From: Zingiber officinale
Taxonomy: Eukaryota > Streptophyta > Magnoliopsida > Zingiberales > Zingiberaceae
Direction: 5' to 3'
Assembly (NCBI RefSeq): GCF_018446385.1
Contig: NC_055989.1
Coordinates: 135,125,004-135,189,003 of the forward strand
DNA: 64,000 bases
In this document: positions 19,000 to 30,435 of the stretch, in pieces
Layout of the letters: every line of letters starts with the position of its first letter
How positions within the stretch are numbered: the stretch's first letter is position 1
The notes under the pieces: generated by a model
Told to the model about the DNA's origin: nothing
The model's database searches: none
The model's input: the letters and a program-made list of their open reading frames with translations, nothing else
Made by a program: the position numbers and the translations under genes

Positions 19000-20298
19000 T
19001 CAGATGTAGATACGTTCCCACATACAACGTCAAATTTGATATATACCCAAATTTAAATGAAAATATTTAACTTATACTAATAAGCAAAGTAACACATGAT
19101 GGAGCTGTATTTTTTTAATTAACATCAAATATTTAATTATATATATATATATGAAAATATTTAACTTATACAAAGTAACACATGATGGAGCCATATTTTT
19201 TTAATTAACATAACTTACTTTGATTTCATAAAAATTATTTTAATCAACTATCTCTAAAGAAGTTGCTGCTATGGTAAATAATAATAACAGGGACAGGAGC
19301 TTTGTGGGTAGAACTTAAGGTAAAAATAAATTGCACCAAAAGTAAATTAAATTGAATATAAGATGTGTATATAATTATTAGACGTTCAGGCACCGACCCA
19401 GGAATAATGAAATATTTAACAACATGGAAAAAAAGATTTAAATAAATAGGCAAATGGTGGTTGACTTCTCCTAAGCACATATGAATTGTTTTTTTTAAGA
19501 ATTAGTGAAATATTTAAATGCATCCAAAACAAATAAAGTTATTTCATCTCATATCACATAAATTTATTAGCTAATTAGTTTTTACTTATTTGAATAATTT
19601 AAAAGAACCAGATAGTCAATAAGCACTATAAAAAAGTTCCTCCAAGTCTTTCCCAAATGCTTCGTCTTGGATGAGTTCGGCTTAGTTTGCGGAAGAATCT
19701 GACCTTTGTCGGTGAGTTGCTTTCTCCGATTATGCCCCTTTTTTGAGTCAATTGGAAAAAATCGAACTTGATTGTAGTTGTCTACGTTTGGTGTGAAACA
19801 ATGCAGAAATAGGGAGCAAAATTGTTTTTTTTTCTTGTTTGCTACAAAATTCCGAGCTTTTGTTGGAGATATCTTACTCATCCGCTTGTGCTCGTCTGCA
19901 GGGGAACTGCCGGCGAGTTTCACCACTTGTTCATCTTTTCTGTGGTACAGATTCAGATCTGGTGTTTTGGAAAAGCTTCGGTATCTAGGGGTTTCTACGT
20001 GTGGCGTGAAGATTAATTCTCGAACTGGATGATTAGTGTATTTGGAGCAACTGGAGTAAGCCCCAGACCTCAGCGCTTTCTCCGGGTCGATTTCACGCTG
20101 AATTCCTTATCTACTGCTAAAAGGAGTAATTTTGCTTTCGCTGCCGCACTTCTTCTTTGCTCATTAGTTTCTTCTCGTATTCCGAATCTTTCTTAATGTT
20201 GCGGTAGGACTTTTGCTGGATGAAGTCAAAGGCTGCTTAGTATCTTGGATTGATAACGGTATATCTGGTCTATTGACTATTAGTTGGTCAGTAGAAGT
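19000..20298. other. Upstream region and 5' UTR of the GT14 gene
   Basis: At 19058-19240 an AT-rich ~100-base unit containing AAGTAACACATGATGGAGC is tandemly repeated twice. From about 19630 the base composition is more balanced and could include transcribed 5' UTR, possibly with an intron. No coding frame is supported. An in-frame TAG at 20281-20283 lies 15 bases before the chosen ATG. Confidence 0.5.
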
Positions 20299-23200
20299 AT
20301 GAGGAAGAATGGTGGGTCTCATTATGCAAAACCATTCAGTGATAGAAGATGGCTTCTTCCATTCTTTGCAAGCTTGCTCGTCTCATTAACTCTTTTCATG
20401 GCAACGGTTCTTGGGTTGTTTTCCTCTCAGAATTCTTGGGAGTCATTGTCTTTGGACGTGATCACTTTTACTAGTCATGATGATTCAGAGGGATACTCTA
20501 TAGGACTAGATAGAAATCAGCCAGTAACTCTAGAAGAACAAGAAGCTCCACGGCTGGCTTATTTAATAACTGGAACAAAAGGTGACAGTCAAAGAATGAG
20601 GAGAACTTTGCAGGCAATATACCATCCGCGAAATCAGTATATTCTGCACTTGGACCTCGAGGCACCTCCACGGGAGAGGATAGATTTGACTACGTATGTC
20701 AAGGGTGATCCCTTGTTCAGTGAAGTTGAGAATGTGCGTGTGATTGCAAAAGCTAACTTGGTGACATACAAGGGCCCAACCATGATTGCTTGCACCCTGC
20801 ATGCAATTTCCATTCTGTTGAAGGAGAAACTAACATGGGACTGGTTTATAAACCTGAGTGCCTCAGATTATCCTCTTATGCCACAAGATGGTCAGTGCTT
20901 TTTTGAATTTGCTATTTTATGTTCCATTTCTTATGTTTACATCACTTGGATATATATGTCCAATTAAACTATTGGTGAACATTGTTCATGATCATATTTG
21001 AAAATTGATTAGGTTACGCCTATAAAAAAAGAATAAAGTGATATAATATATCTCACTGCAACAACAACCAGCTGTAGTTTCAACTATTTTGGACTTCATC
21101 TTGCCATTGTACTTTAGGGAGGGTCATACTGTCAGTAGTAGCTTTGAATCAACGATCATAAAACTTTTGGTGCTGCCTGTGCTAACATATTTTAGTAGCC
21201 AAGCAAGTCCAAAATGTACCAAGCTAATCCTTCTTTTCCTTAATTGTTGTTTCTGGTGTAATTGAAAGGGCTTGGAAGGACTGTTTAGCAAAGATAGATC
21301 TCACTCCTATCCCTAACAGTTAATGGCACTTCTATTTTCTCTGTATGGGTTAGGCTGATGTACCCTTTCAGAGGCCCACTAGACCACATTTGTATGGCAT
21401 CTATGTGGAGCATGGACCTGCAGTAAATAAGCCTCAAGATAGCACACCACATCATGGATATCGAGCAAGCCCCCTTTTAGGTTGTTATGAGCAGAGTACA
21501 AATCACTATTGGCAAAGTGCTGCTCCTCGGCTTCCCAAGAGTTTTGTTGACATTTATTTGTTTAGGGTTCCAAACAAGTGAAAATTGATCATTATCCCTA
21601 AGTAAGGCTTGTATGAAAATTAGTTTTGTAAAAGAGCTTCACAAAAGGAATATAATTGGATGAACTTGTCACTTGAATAACAAACTAGCGTCTATTAGAA
21701 GGCACTCTAACTAGTTGGATTTCATCCTTCTAAACAATAGGAGTTGGAAATCTTCAGCCATTTTTTTATCCTAGATGAGGACTAGAATTAAGATTTTAAT
21801 TTAGTAATTCTTACATGATCTTCTTTTGCATGATATAATTGAGAACTTATTTTGGTTAAAGCTAGCAGCTAAATTCAATGCCCAATAATTTAGTAACTTC
21901 ATAAATAATCATAAATTTTGAACCCATTTGAAAGGCTATAAGGGGTAGGCAGAGACCAACTATGGAGTTCCTAACGACTAACTTACGCTAAATGGTATTG
22001 GTTCTAAACGTTAAGGTGACTAATTGACGCTAGCTTTGCTTGCCACATGTGAACTGCAATAATGTCAAAGCAAAATATATAAAAGCTAACTAAATTATCT
22101 AAATGCATACCTTTAAATAAACTCCACTAGTATTATGCATAAAACCCCACCAATGACCTGGAGGTTAAAAACTTCAGCGGTGAGTGTAACAATGCAAAGT
22201 GGGTACAAGAAAGAAGTACATGATATAAAATATCTCATGAAATAATCCTATGAATAATAAATAATCAAGGTTATTATGTTCCACCTAGAAATGCATCATA
22301 ATTATATATGGAATATATAGGATGAATGACCTGCAAAAGACTCAGTAAGGATGCATTGTATATAATAATAAATGAACGCTCATCCACTTGTAATAAAATG
22401 CATCATGTGTATGCACATATACATACATAAAAGGTGAACGACTCACAATTCACCCAATATACACCTCATCTAAAAATAGAATGAGCGACATACAATCCAC
22501 CTAATAAGAAAATCCTCTCATATAAAATGACTGAAACTTACCCATGCACAAAAAGACTCAAGAGTCCTTTATGTCTATAATATAAATAAATAATTTGTTT
22601 TGTTAATTTAATACAAGCAGTTACCCAACTCCTGTAGAATGCAGAGCTAAAGCTCTACACTACATATAGTCACGCAGCTCTTTCGGAAAATGGATCCAAA
22701 GCTTTATACTACAAGTAATCACACAGTTCTTTTAGAGGATAGAGTCGAAGCTCTAAATTATAAGTAGTCACGCAGCTCTTTTAGAGGGTGAAGCCGAAGA
22801 TCTAAACTATAAATAGTCACGCAACTCTTTTAGAGAGCAGAGTTGAAACTCTATATTATAAGTAGTCACGCAATTCTTTAGAGGGTGGTGCCAAAGCTCT
22901 ATATTACAAGTAGTTTATTCAATATTATACTAATTCAATTAAAATTTATCTATATCTCAAATTTACAGTGTTATAAAGTGATTCCTGTTCTTTTAAAACA
23001 CTTTCCTAAGATTTCCATTTATTATTATTATTTTAGTAACAATGGTACATAAGTGCAAAGAAGCAAGAATATCATAAAAGGACATGATAGGTATCCAAGG
23101 CAAGAGTGTAGAATGATTTTTAAAATAAAACAAATCAGTAGTCCAACAAATTTATCTTTAACCTCAGTTTTATTATGCATTAGCTTCTGTTGAAATTTTT

Positions 23201-26200
23201 TTCCCTTAAAACAACATATTTGGTTAGTCTTGAAATTATAATTTGTAAATTTAAATCATGCGCAAGGAAAATGTCAAATAGAATCAAGTTGGAAAAATCC
23301 ACCTCAATTGAAGAAATCCATATCCTCATCAAGCACCCACAAAGATCCTTCATGCTCTCTTAACAAATAGATCCACAAGTTATAAAACAATATAAGCATA
23401 GATTCAACTTTACAATGTCAAAAACAAGAACCATGATAAAGGGCTTACTTTGTAACTGCACTTCTAGAAGAGGTAAATTAAACCATTTCCCCAATTCTTG
23501 AAAGTCATAGTATATTATCCCCTAGAAGTGAAATGAATCAAGTTAGGATAGATGGAAATCACAAATGCTTCTTCAACCAGGAGCTTCCAATAAGGGCAGC
23601 AATTGCTTCTACCAAAAAGAGAGGAGCGGTCCTTAAATATATAAACCCCTTGAAAATCCCAAACCATGTGAACCAAGAATATAATTGAACCAAACCCAAA
23701 GCATTTAATTTAACCTTTGAAATCCTAAACCATTTGAACCAAAAATACAATTGAACCAAACTCAAATCTTCTAATTTGGTCTTGGAAACTCTTATCCATG
23801 TGAACCAAAAATATAACTGAACAAATCCCAAATTATCTAATTCAGTTCAGCCCTAACTTATGCAAATCAACCCAAATCAATTAATTTTGTTCAACTCCAA
23901 CTTATCCAATTTAATTTGAATTCTCAATCTATCCTTTTAGATTATAGGATTTTTATGGCTTTAGACTAGTGGCCCCCAAGTGATCTAGGATGAAATATCC
24001 CTCGTATAAACAAAAACTATCTTATAAAGATGAATTCAATGGGGTGTATCATCCATCATTGCTTAAAAGCATGGTTTCATACCCCCAGGACGTAGCGCAA
24101 ATGGTGGACGCATGGCATCTCTGGCGTAATGACCAGGGGTCGATTCTCAGGAACTAACGACTTGGGGTTTACCCCACCATGTGCTTATGGCCTGTGTACC
24201 TGCATGTACCTCCCTCCATATTCGGAGGGCCGACACTAGGGGGCCGCTAAGGTAGCGGATCTACCTTTTTTTTAAAAGCATGGTTTCATGTGTCGGTTGG
24301 TGTCGGTCACTACTGCTAAAAAATATTGTTCTGGTTCTCAACCAATACTGTGTTACACAATTTCAACTGTACCAACCAAGACAAGGTATGTCTTGGCTGA
24401 TATCATCGCTGGAATAGGTGTTGGATCTGGTGGTGCAATCTGAGCATGAGCAAAATGACAGTATAACACTGCTTTAGCGAAGTCAAGGCTAGAGTTGGAC
24501 TCTATTTCTTTAAGACGAATTTGCCCCGCACATGGTGCTCACGGAACATGGCAATCATCTCCCAAGATACAACTTTATCTTGCAATAACAGCACTGCAAA
24601 TCGTAAGACCTCCGAACTGAAAAAGCTTCTTGAACTCCCCAAATGCAAGTATGGAATGCAATGCTTGCTTTGCTTTTAAATGGAATGAATGAAATGAGAA
24701 ATGAGAGATTTTATTTATACCAAATGAAGGGATAGAAAAACCTCTTGGTTCAATTAGATCTCATCCATCCAACTTGAATTGGATAATTTAGATCGCATCA
24801 TTTCCCAAGGAACACAATGCTTCTTCATTTGGAGGCCTTCCATTTGAAATCAATGGTTGAGATTGAGCCATTGGCACTTATGCCTTCTCATTTGGATGAA
24901 TATGATTTGTCCATCTTAATCTGACGATCCAAATTAAGCCATGTCACCAATCCATGTGATTTCTCATTCACACACTATTTGGTTCAAACTGGAAACAACC
25001 TCTTGCAAAAAGCAGGATAAGGCTGCGTACAATGGATCCTTCCCCGGGACTCCGCATGGCGGGAGCTTCGTGCACTGGGCTGCCCTTTGCACAATTTGGT
25101 TCAAAATCAATTTTCCAACAATAGGAAGATGTCTTTTCTTGACTCATTCTTAATCCATCTTTTGAGTACTTCGAGGAGATGAAGGCCTAGAAGAGCAAGG
25201 GGAGGAAAGGAGGAGAAACATCAGGAAATAGTACTAATTGGACAACTCACACTAAGGGTTATTCCCCCCACATAGCCTCACAAGATGGACTAGGATAAAC
25301 AAGGCAGACTTGGCCATAATAAATAGTTAACAAACTCCGTCCAAGTAACAACAATACTGCCACAGTTCACTGCTACAACTTGTAAGTGGTCTGCGCTGGA
25401 ATCCTTACATTGCAGTGGAAGATCCATCAGATTCATTAATCTACCAGATTCACCTTTTCAGACCAACTATTCTACTTATGAGCTACAAAATAATTTATGA
25501 CTTCTTTGTTGAAAGGCACAGATAGGTATTATTAATTTTGCCATTTCACATGTACAGAAAATATGTTTTCCATTGTTCATCATGGTCCCGTTCTCCAGAA
25601 AAAGAACTGGAGATGAAAATCAAACCGTTTCATGACCTGGTGCTCTCCAGCAAATACTGCCACTAAAGGTTTCAATTGTATTCCAGCTCAAGTCTGCCCA
25701 ACTTGAAGGCCTTTTCGCTGAACTTGGTCAGTTTTGATCAACCATGGTAGGGATTATACATAGGAACTTGTATTCCTATAAACACTCCAAATGACAGGGA
25801 ATGCAAATGTTAGGCTATAGAGACATCAAACAAAAGCATCATTACCACTTTTTGGGTATGTTGAAAACGATCAAATTTTGTTCCTCTACACTCTAAATGG
25901 CAATGCAAATGTTAGGCTATAGAGAAAGCTTGCAGAGCAAGGTGGCCGCTTCTTGGGTCTGTTGAAAACTACGGCTTAGTTCCTTGTGTTGTTTCTGTTT
26001 TGGGGCTTGCCTGGAAAAGGAACTCTCTTTCCTATGGACAAGGAACTATTTTTCACTTCAGTTCTTTTGAAGAAGAAATTAGATTTAGCCTTGCATCATT
26101 AAAATACCGAACATATAAGCTTCAAGTTATTTCCTTTTAGAAATAGAGAATAAATATTTCTAGATTACCATTTATTTGCATAGCAAGATATGTTTGAACA

Positions 26201-28887
26201 TGCTCATTGCTAGTTTTTTTTTATCCTTTGTGCTTACCTTTCTATGGTATCCATGCAGATATACTTAATGTTTTATCTTCGCTGCCTAGAAATCTCAATT
26301 TTATTGAGCACTCACCCATTGCTGGTTGGAAACTGTGAGTCAAGATGATTTCTTTTTGGAATTTAATCTATTACTCAATTCACAATATTAACATGAAATT
26401 AATCACCAGGACACAGAGGGCAAGACCAATAATTGTTGATCCAGGCCTTTATTTGTCCAAAAAATTTGACGTTTTCACTACCACTGAACATCGGGAATTG
26501 CCTACTACTTTAAAATTGTACACTGGTAAGCTATTTTACATCTATTATTCCTTCAGCTATTATCTGTATCTTCATTGTACTAAAGCTGATGTCTCTATGA
26601 AATTGAACATGTATAAGGAGACAATTGGTGATCTTTTCTGTTTTTTGGTCAATAACCAAAATTTACTTTTGAGGCACGTTCAAAGGACCTTTCAATGATA
26701 TCTAAGAGCAGAATCTTAGCTAATACTCTTGTAATTTGAGCAGGCTCCAGCTAGTATACATAATGTAATTTGATAATAGATTTTAGCAATGCTCTTTCAG
26801 ATCACCATCTAATTACTACCCATCTAGTGTTTATTTAGTAAGAAAGCATCTCTGTCATGAGAAATCTCCTGAGTGGCGAGATGATTGGCTACACTTTACT
26901 TTTAGGAACTTTGCTGCTCTGTACTAGATAAGTTTTGTTTTTTCCTCCTTTTGTTCAAGCAAGAAGTCTCACACAATAATGAGGCCCTATATACTGTTGG
27001 TGTAGCGGAGGCCGGCAAGAGAAGGGGGGGGGGAATCGTCTGCACAAATTAAAACTACCCTCCTCGGATTTTCCAACTCGAAAGTGCAATAGCAATAATA
27101 AAAGTAACTTAAAACAATAAAGCTAAACAGAGGGACAGAGAAGACCGGGAGTTAGCCTGGTTGCAACCAAGAAGGTTGTTAATCCAGGGCGATGAAAAGC
27201 GCTGAAGGCGGAGAAGCCTTTTACACTCTTACAGCTCAGAACTATTGCTAGGAATTGATTACAGAGTCGATGGAACAGTTGATATCTAATTCCTAGTTCC
27301 AGAGGCCTTTATATAGCCGCTGGAAATCCTATCTCGGATGTCCGAGGCGCCTCCAATAGGGGTCTAAGGCGCCTCCATCGAGAAAGTGGATAAAACTTTA
27401 TTCAAAAGCCCAACGTTCACTTCTGCCAGGTCCGAGGCGCCTCCAACAGGCATTGAAGGCGCCTCCAAGATGGCTGGCAGCTTTTTCCAGCTTGCTTGCT
27501 TCTTTGCTTCGTCTTTCGAAGTCCCGTTCTTTTGGATAATTCCGGTCAACCGAAATAGGGCTCACCGGAACTCAATTTTCGGCCTTCTCCTCGAGCAGTC
27601 TTCCTCCCGGCTTAACGTCCCTCGAACGCCGCGCACGTTCTTCTCGCCCACCGGTGTATTCTTCCGCAGCTCTCTCGTCCTTCAGACGCACCGAGTCTGT
27701 CGGCTCCCTTCCCGTGTCGTCCTTCTCGCTAGCTGCGTCTTCCGTTCGACTTCCTGCGCTCCTAAGCTCCTGCACACTCAGACACAGGGGTCAAACACAA
27801 AGCAGAACCTAACTAGCTTGGTTGATCACATCAAAATAACCACGGGGTTTAACATATACTACAGCGAAATCCAGCTGTAACCTACATATTTTGATCACTT
27901 ACTAATATGGCAGTGGCATTGAATGCAAATCAGACTAATGGTGTTGTATAATATTCTTTGACAAGTACTAAAAACAGCATACTGATCTAGACGTGTAACA
28001 ACTGATCTGTCTTGCATTTGGAAAACCTGTCATCTTCCGTTTTGAAGTGGTATGTCTTCTGAGATTGATAGTAGTTTTTCCTCGATAGCAACAATGTGGA
28101 CTTCGAACCCAGTGGAGCCCCATCATGCTGAACCTGCAATAGAATCAGTTATGTAGACTGAGCAACACCCTTTTTTCTTTACTATTCATTCTCCCAGAAA
28201 ACCCTGCTTATCTTCTACTAGCTGCTGTTTTTATTCAATTGACTACTACATTATACATTAACTAATTTTTAGTGAGCCAAGACTTGGTTTGTCTTTTTAT
28301 TGTACTAATTCATGTTATTCATAGGTTCGGCATGGGTGATGCTGACTCGAAGCTTCCTTGAGTACTGTATATGGGGGTGGGAAAACCTTCCTCGAACTGT
28401 TCTGATGTACTACGTAAATTTCATCTCCTCGCCTGAAGGCTACTTCCACACAGTCATCTGCAATTCTGATGAGTTCAAAAACACCTCCATAAGCCATGAC
28501 CTACACTTTATTAATTGGGACAACCCTCCGAAGCAACACCCACTACTCCTTGCATCCAAAGACTTCGACAGAATGGTAAAAAGCGGTATGCCCTTCGCTA
28601 GGAAATTTGCAAAAGGGGACCCAGTTTTGGATAAAATTGACCGGGAACTATTGGGGCGATCCAACGGACAAGTCACGCCTGGTGGATGGTGCAATCAGAG
28701 ATCAGATGGAGCAGAACAATGCTCCTCAAGGTCTGATGATTCTAAATTTCAGCCAGGACCAGGTGCCGAAAGGCTACAACAACTGATGAAGAAGCTCATG
28801 TCCGAAGCATTCCGCAACGGAAGCTGCTCCTCCTTGCAGTATGATCAGACTAAGAGAGATTGGATCACATCTAGAAGAACAAATTGA
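20299..28887 (+). CDS. Beta-glucuronosyltransferase, GT14 family (GlcAT14-like)
   Basis: Four exons join in frame: 20299-20890, 26259-26334, 26410-26525 and 28325-28887, all with GT-AG introns, giving 448 residues. A type II signal anchor (LLPFFASLLVSLTLFMATVL, ~residues 19-38) indicates a Golgi enzyme. GT14 core-2/I-branching blocks follow: PRLAYLITGTKGDSQRMRRT, YILHLDLEAPPRERIDL, WDWFINLSASDYPLMPQDD, LPRNLNFIEHSPIAGWK, RPIIVDPGLY, GSAWVMLTRSFLEYCIWGWE, NLPRTVLMYYVNFISSPEGY and FHTVICNSDEF. Plant family members add glucuronic acid to galactan side chains of arabinogalactan proteins. The chosen start follows an in-frame stop; a TTG further upstream is not needed. Intron 1 is 5.4 kb and repeat-laden. 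The exons show no damage. Confidence 0.93.
22637..22915. repeat. Five-copy ~57-bp minisatellite
   Basis: Units share AAGCTCTA-(c/a)TAcAAGTAGTCACGCAGCTCTTTTAGAGG with about 10-20 percent divergence. Each unit contains GAGCTC-like and AGAGCTT dyads. It lies in intron 1 of the GT14 gene. Confidence 0.8.
23640..23850. repeat. Three-copy ~65-bp minisatellite
   Basis: Units share AACCATGTGAACCAA-AATATAATTGAACCAAACCCAAA followed by a TAATTTAACCTT-like stretch. The repeat creates a minus-strand frame with VQLYFWFTW-like repeats, which is not a gene. Confidence 0.75.
24081..24273 (+). mobile_element. Full-length tRNA-derived SINE with 16-bp TSD
   Basis: The 193-bp insert is bounded by perfect direct repeats AAAAGCATGGTTTCAT (24065-24080 and 24274-24289). 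It begins ACCCCCAGGACGTAGCGCAAATGG, where TAGCGCAAATGG fits a pol III A box, followed by GGGGTCGATTCTC as B box. It ends in CTACC plus a T run, as in plant SINEs with T-rich tails. Confidence 0.9.
24989..25093 (+). mobile_element. 5'-truncated Au-type SINE
   Basis: The body AACAACCTCTTGCAAAAAGC, then GGCTGCGTACAATGGATCC, CCCCGGGACTCCGCATGGCG and TTCGTGCACTGGGCTGCCCT is the 3' half of the Au SINE family; the promoter half is absent. The flanks are direct repeats ATTTGGTTCAAA (24977-24988, 25094-25105), showing that the insertion itself was truncated. Confidence 0.87.
26526..28324 (+). other. Intron 3 of the GT14 gene
   Basis: A 1.8-kb intron from GTAAGC to CATAG. Nearly half of it is the solo LTR at 26995-27854; the rest has no recognised content. 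Confidence 0.8.
26995..27854 (-). mobile_element. Solo LTR with TATAC target duplication
   Basis: 860 bp beginning TGTTGGTGTAGC and ending GGGGTTTAACA (TG...CA), flanked by TATAC at 26990-26994 and 27855-27859. No internal region, PBS or PPT is present, so it is a solo LTR. Like the LTRs at 5953 and 11611 it has a G-run followed by GAATCGTCT/GAATAGCTC soon after the plus-strand start, which suggests a related family in the same orientation. It carries paired GAGGCGCCTC dyads at about 27340-27470. Confidence 0.85.
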
Positions 28888-30435
28888 CTATGAGTGAGAC
28901 CAGGAGTGTTGATTCTTTGCTCTATATGCCATAGCACATACAATACCCTTGAGAAGCAAATGCCATGTATGATGGTTGATATTTTTTGGCCCAACGACAG
29001 GAAGACATTATCTATAGAAGTCAAAAGGGAGCTTTTATCGAACCATTTGGATCGACATACTTTGCCTATCTAATAATAATGGCTTCAAAGGACTGTTGAG
29101 TATGCCACTCAGTGTCTGAAGGCTACTACTGGAGTCACCAAACTATAGCAAAAGAAAAAAAAAAATATGATAGCACTCCCGTGGCGCATCCTCAACATAT
29201 TTGAGCGTTTGGGAATTGGTCTTGATTTGCTAATTCATAAGAGAGCTTATATCACAGTTGCTCACGTGTTGGATTAACTTGCCCAAACCAGAGATTTTTT
29301 TTTTCGAGTATGTTGTATATTATTGTTGCCGTAGGCTTAATTGCTGGATTAACTTTGCCAAAACAAGTAAACATTTTCTTCTATCGTCGTCCGTGAGACT
29401 ATATTGTCACCGGGACAATGGTTCGGTTAATTAAATATTTAAATGTCGAATCTCAGTTGTGACATACCTCCAGTGGGATGAGAACTTTAAAAATATTGAT
29501 CGTTCTGTCAATATTTTCTAATTTATATTAGTAGATAGTGGAAAATTTTTATGAAGTTGAACGGGCCATCTCGAGAATTAGTCAATTCGAAAAAAATTAT
29601 ATATCTAAATTATAAAAAAAAACATGAGACTATCTTAGTTTATTCCTCAGTGATTTTACAGTAAATTAGATAAAATCACAAAGACATGAGCATTTACTAG
29701 TGTAAATTGGGGCATGTTTTCAATACGGAAAACAAAATCACGAAGAAAAATAAAATGATAATAAAAAAACTCTGTATGTTTTCTCTATTTTTGTTGGCAG
29801 AAAAATTTTTAGGGTTTAGAATATTTATGTTCTTTTAAAAAATCTTCTCTTCATTATTTTTATTTGTTTATACGGAATATTAATTTCCATATGCAATAGA
29901 ATTTAAATCCATACCTACAATTTTTTTAGTTTTAAATTTTTAATAAATAAAATTTTGAAAATTTATTTTTTAAGAGAAATAATCAGATTAAAAACATTTT
30001 ATACATCTTTCTACAAATATATTTTCAAAAATAAATTTTTTAAATTTAAATGTCTATTTTTTTCCAATAATCAAATGAAAGATATTTTATATTTTTTTCT
30101 ATAAAAATATTTCATGATCGTTTCTTCTTTTCCTTCAATTTTAGGAAAGGAGACTTGAGAGTAAAAACGAACATTTCAATGGGCATTCACATAATTCCAC
30201 AAATCAAAATTATTATGTAAATTCCCTAAAGCTAACCTGACCAGAATTGAAATATAATTTGCAGAGCAATTTAAAGTGAAGAACCCAATTTATACATGAC
30301 TTCAGCATTCGGTACCATTATCCAGTTCATTTGACTTGGACATACAATACAACACTTTATTTGAGACGAATCCTTCACAATGTCAATACAGCAGATGCAG
30401 TATTGGCATAAGTTTACTAATCTTCTCAATCTCGT
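28888..30435. other. Convergent intergenic region
   Basis: The 3' flanks of the plus-strand GT14 gene and minus-strand TFIIIA gene meet here. It is AT-rich with no open frame of interest and no obvious mobile element. Confidence 0.6.

Larger units (their letters stand above)
20891..26258 (+). other. Intron 1 of the GT14 gene
   Basis: A 5.4-kb GT-AG intron, opened by GTCAGT and closed by CCATGCAG. It contains two minisatellites and two SINE insertions (listed separately). A ~40-base direct repeat with GCAAATGTTAGGCTATAGAGA occurs at about 25805 and 25900. No reading frame in it resembles a protein family. Confidence 0.8.

Noticed and set aside
23559..23831. Minus-strand 90-codon frame with VQLYFWFTW repeats that looks membrane-like
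   Set aside because: Arises from a three-copy AACCATGTGAACCAA minisatellite in an intron.
24081..24150. Possible tRNA gene from A and B box-like motifs
   Set aside because: No cloverleaf or anticodon stem. The unit has target duplications and a T-run tail, so it is a SINE.
27386..27880. 164-codon plus-strand frame in the GT14 intron
   Set aside because: Lies inside the solo LTR, runs through its target duplication, and has no homology.
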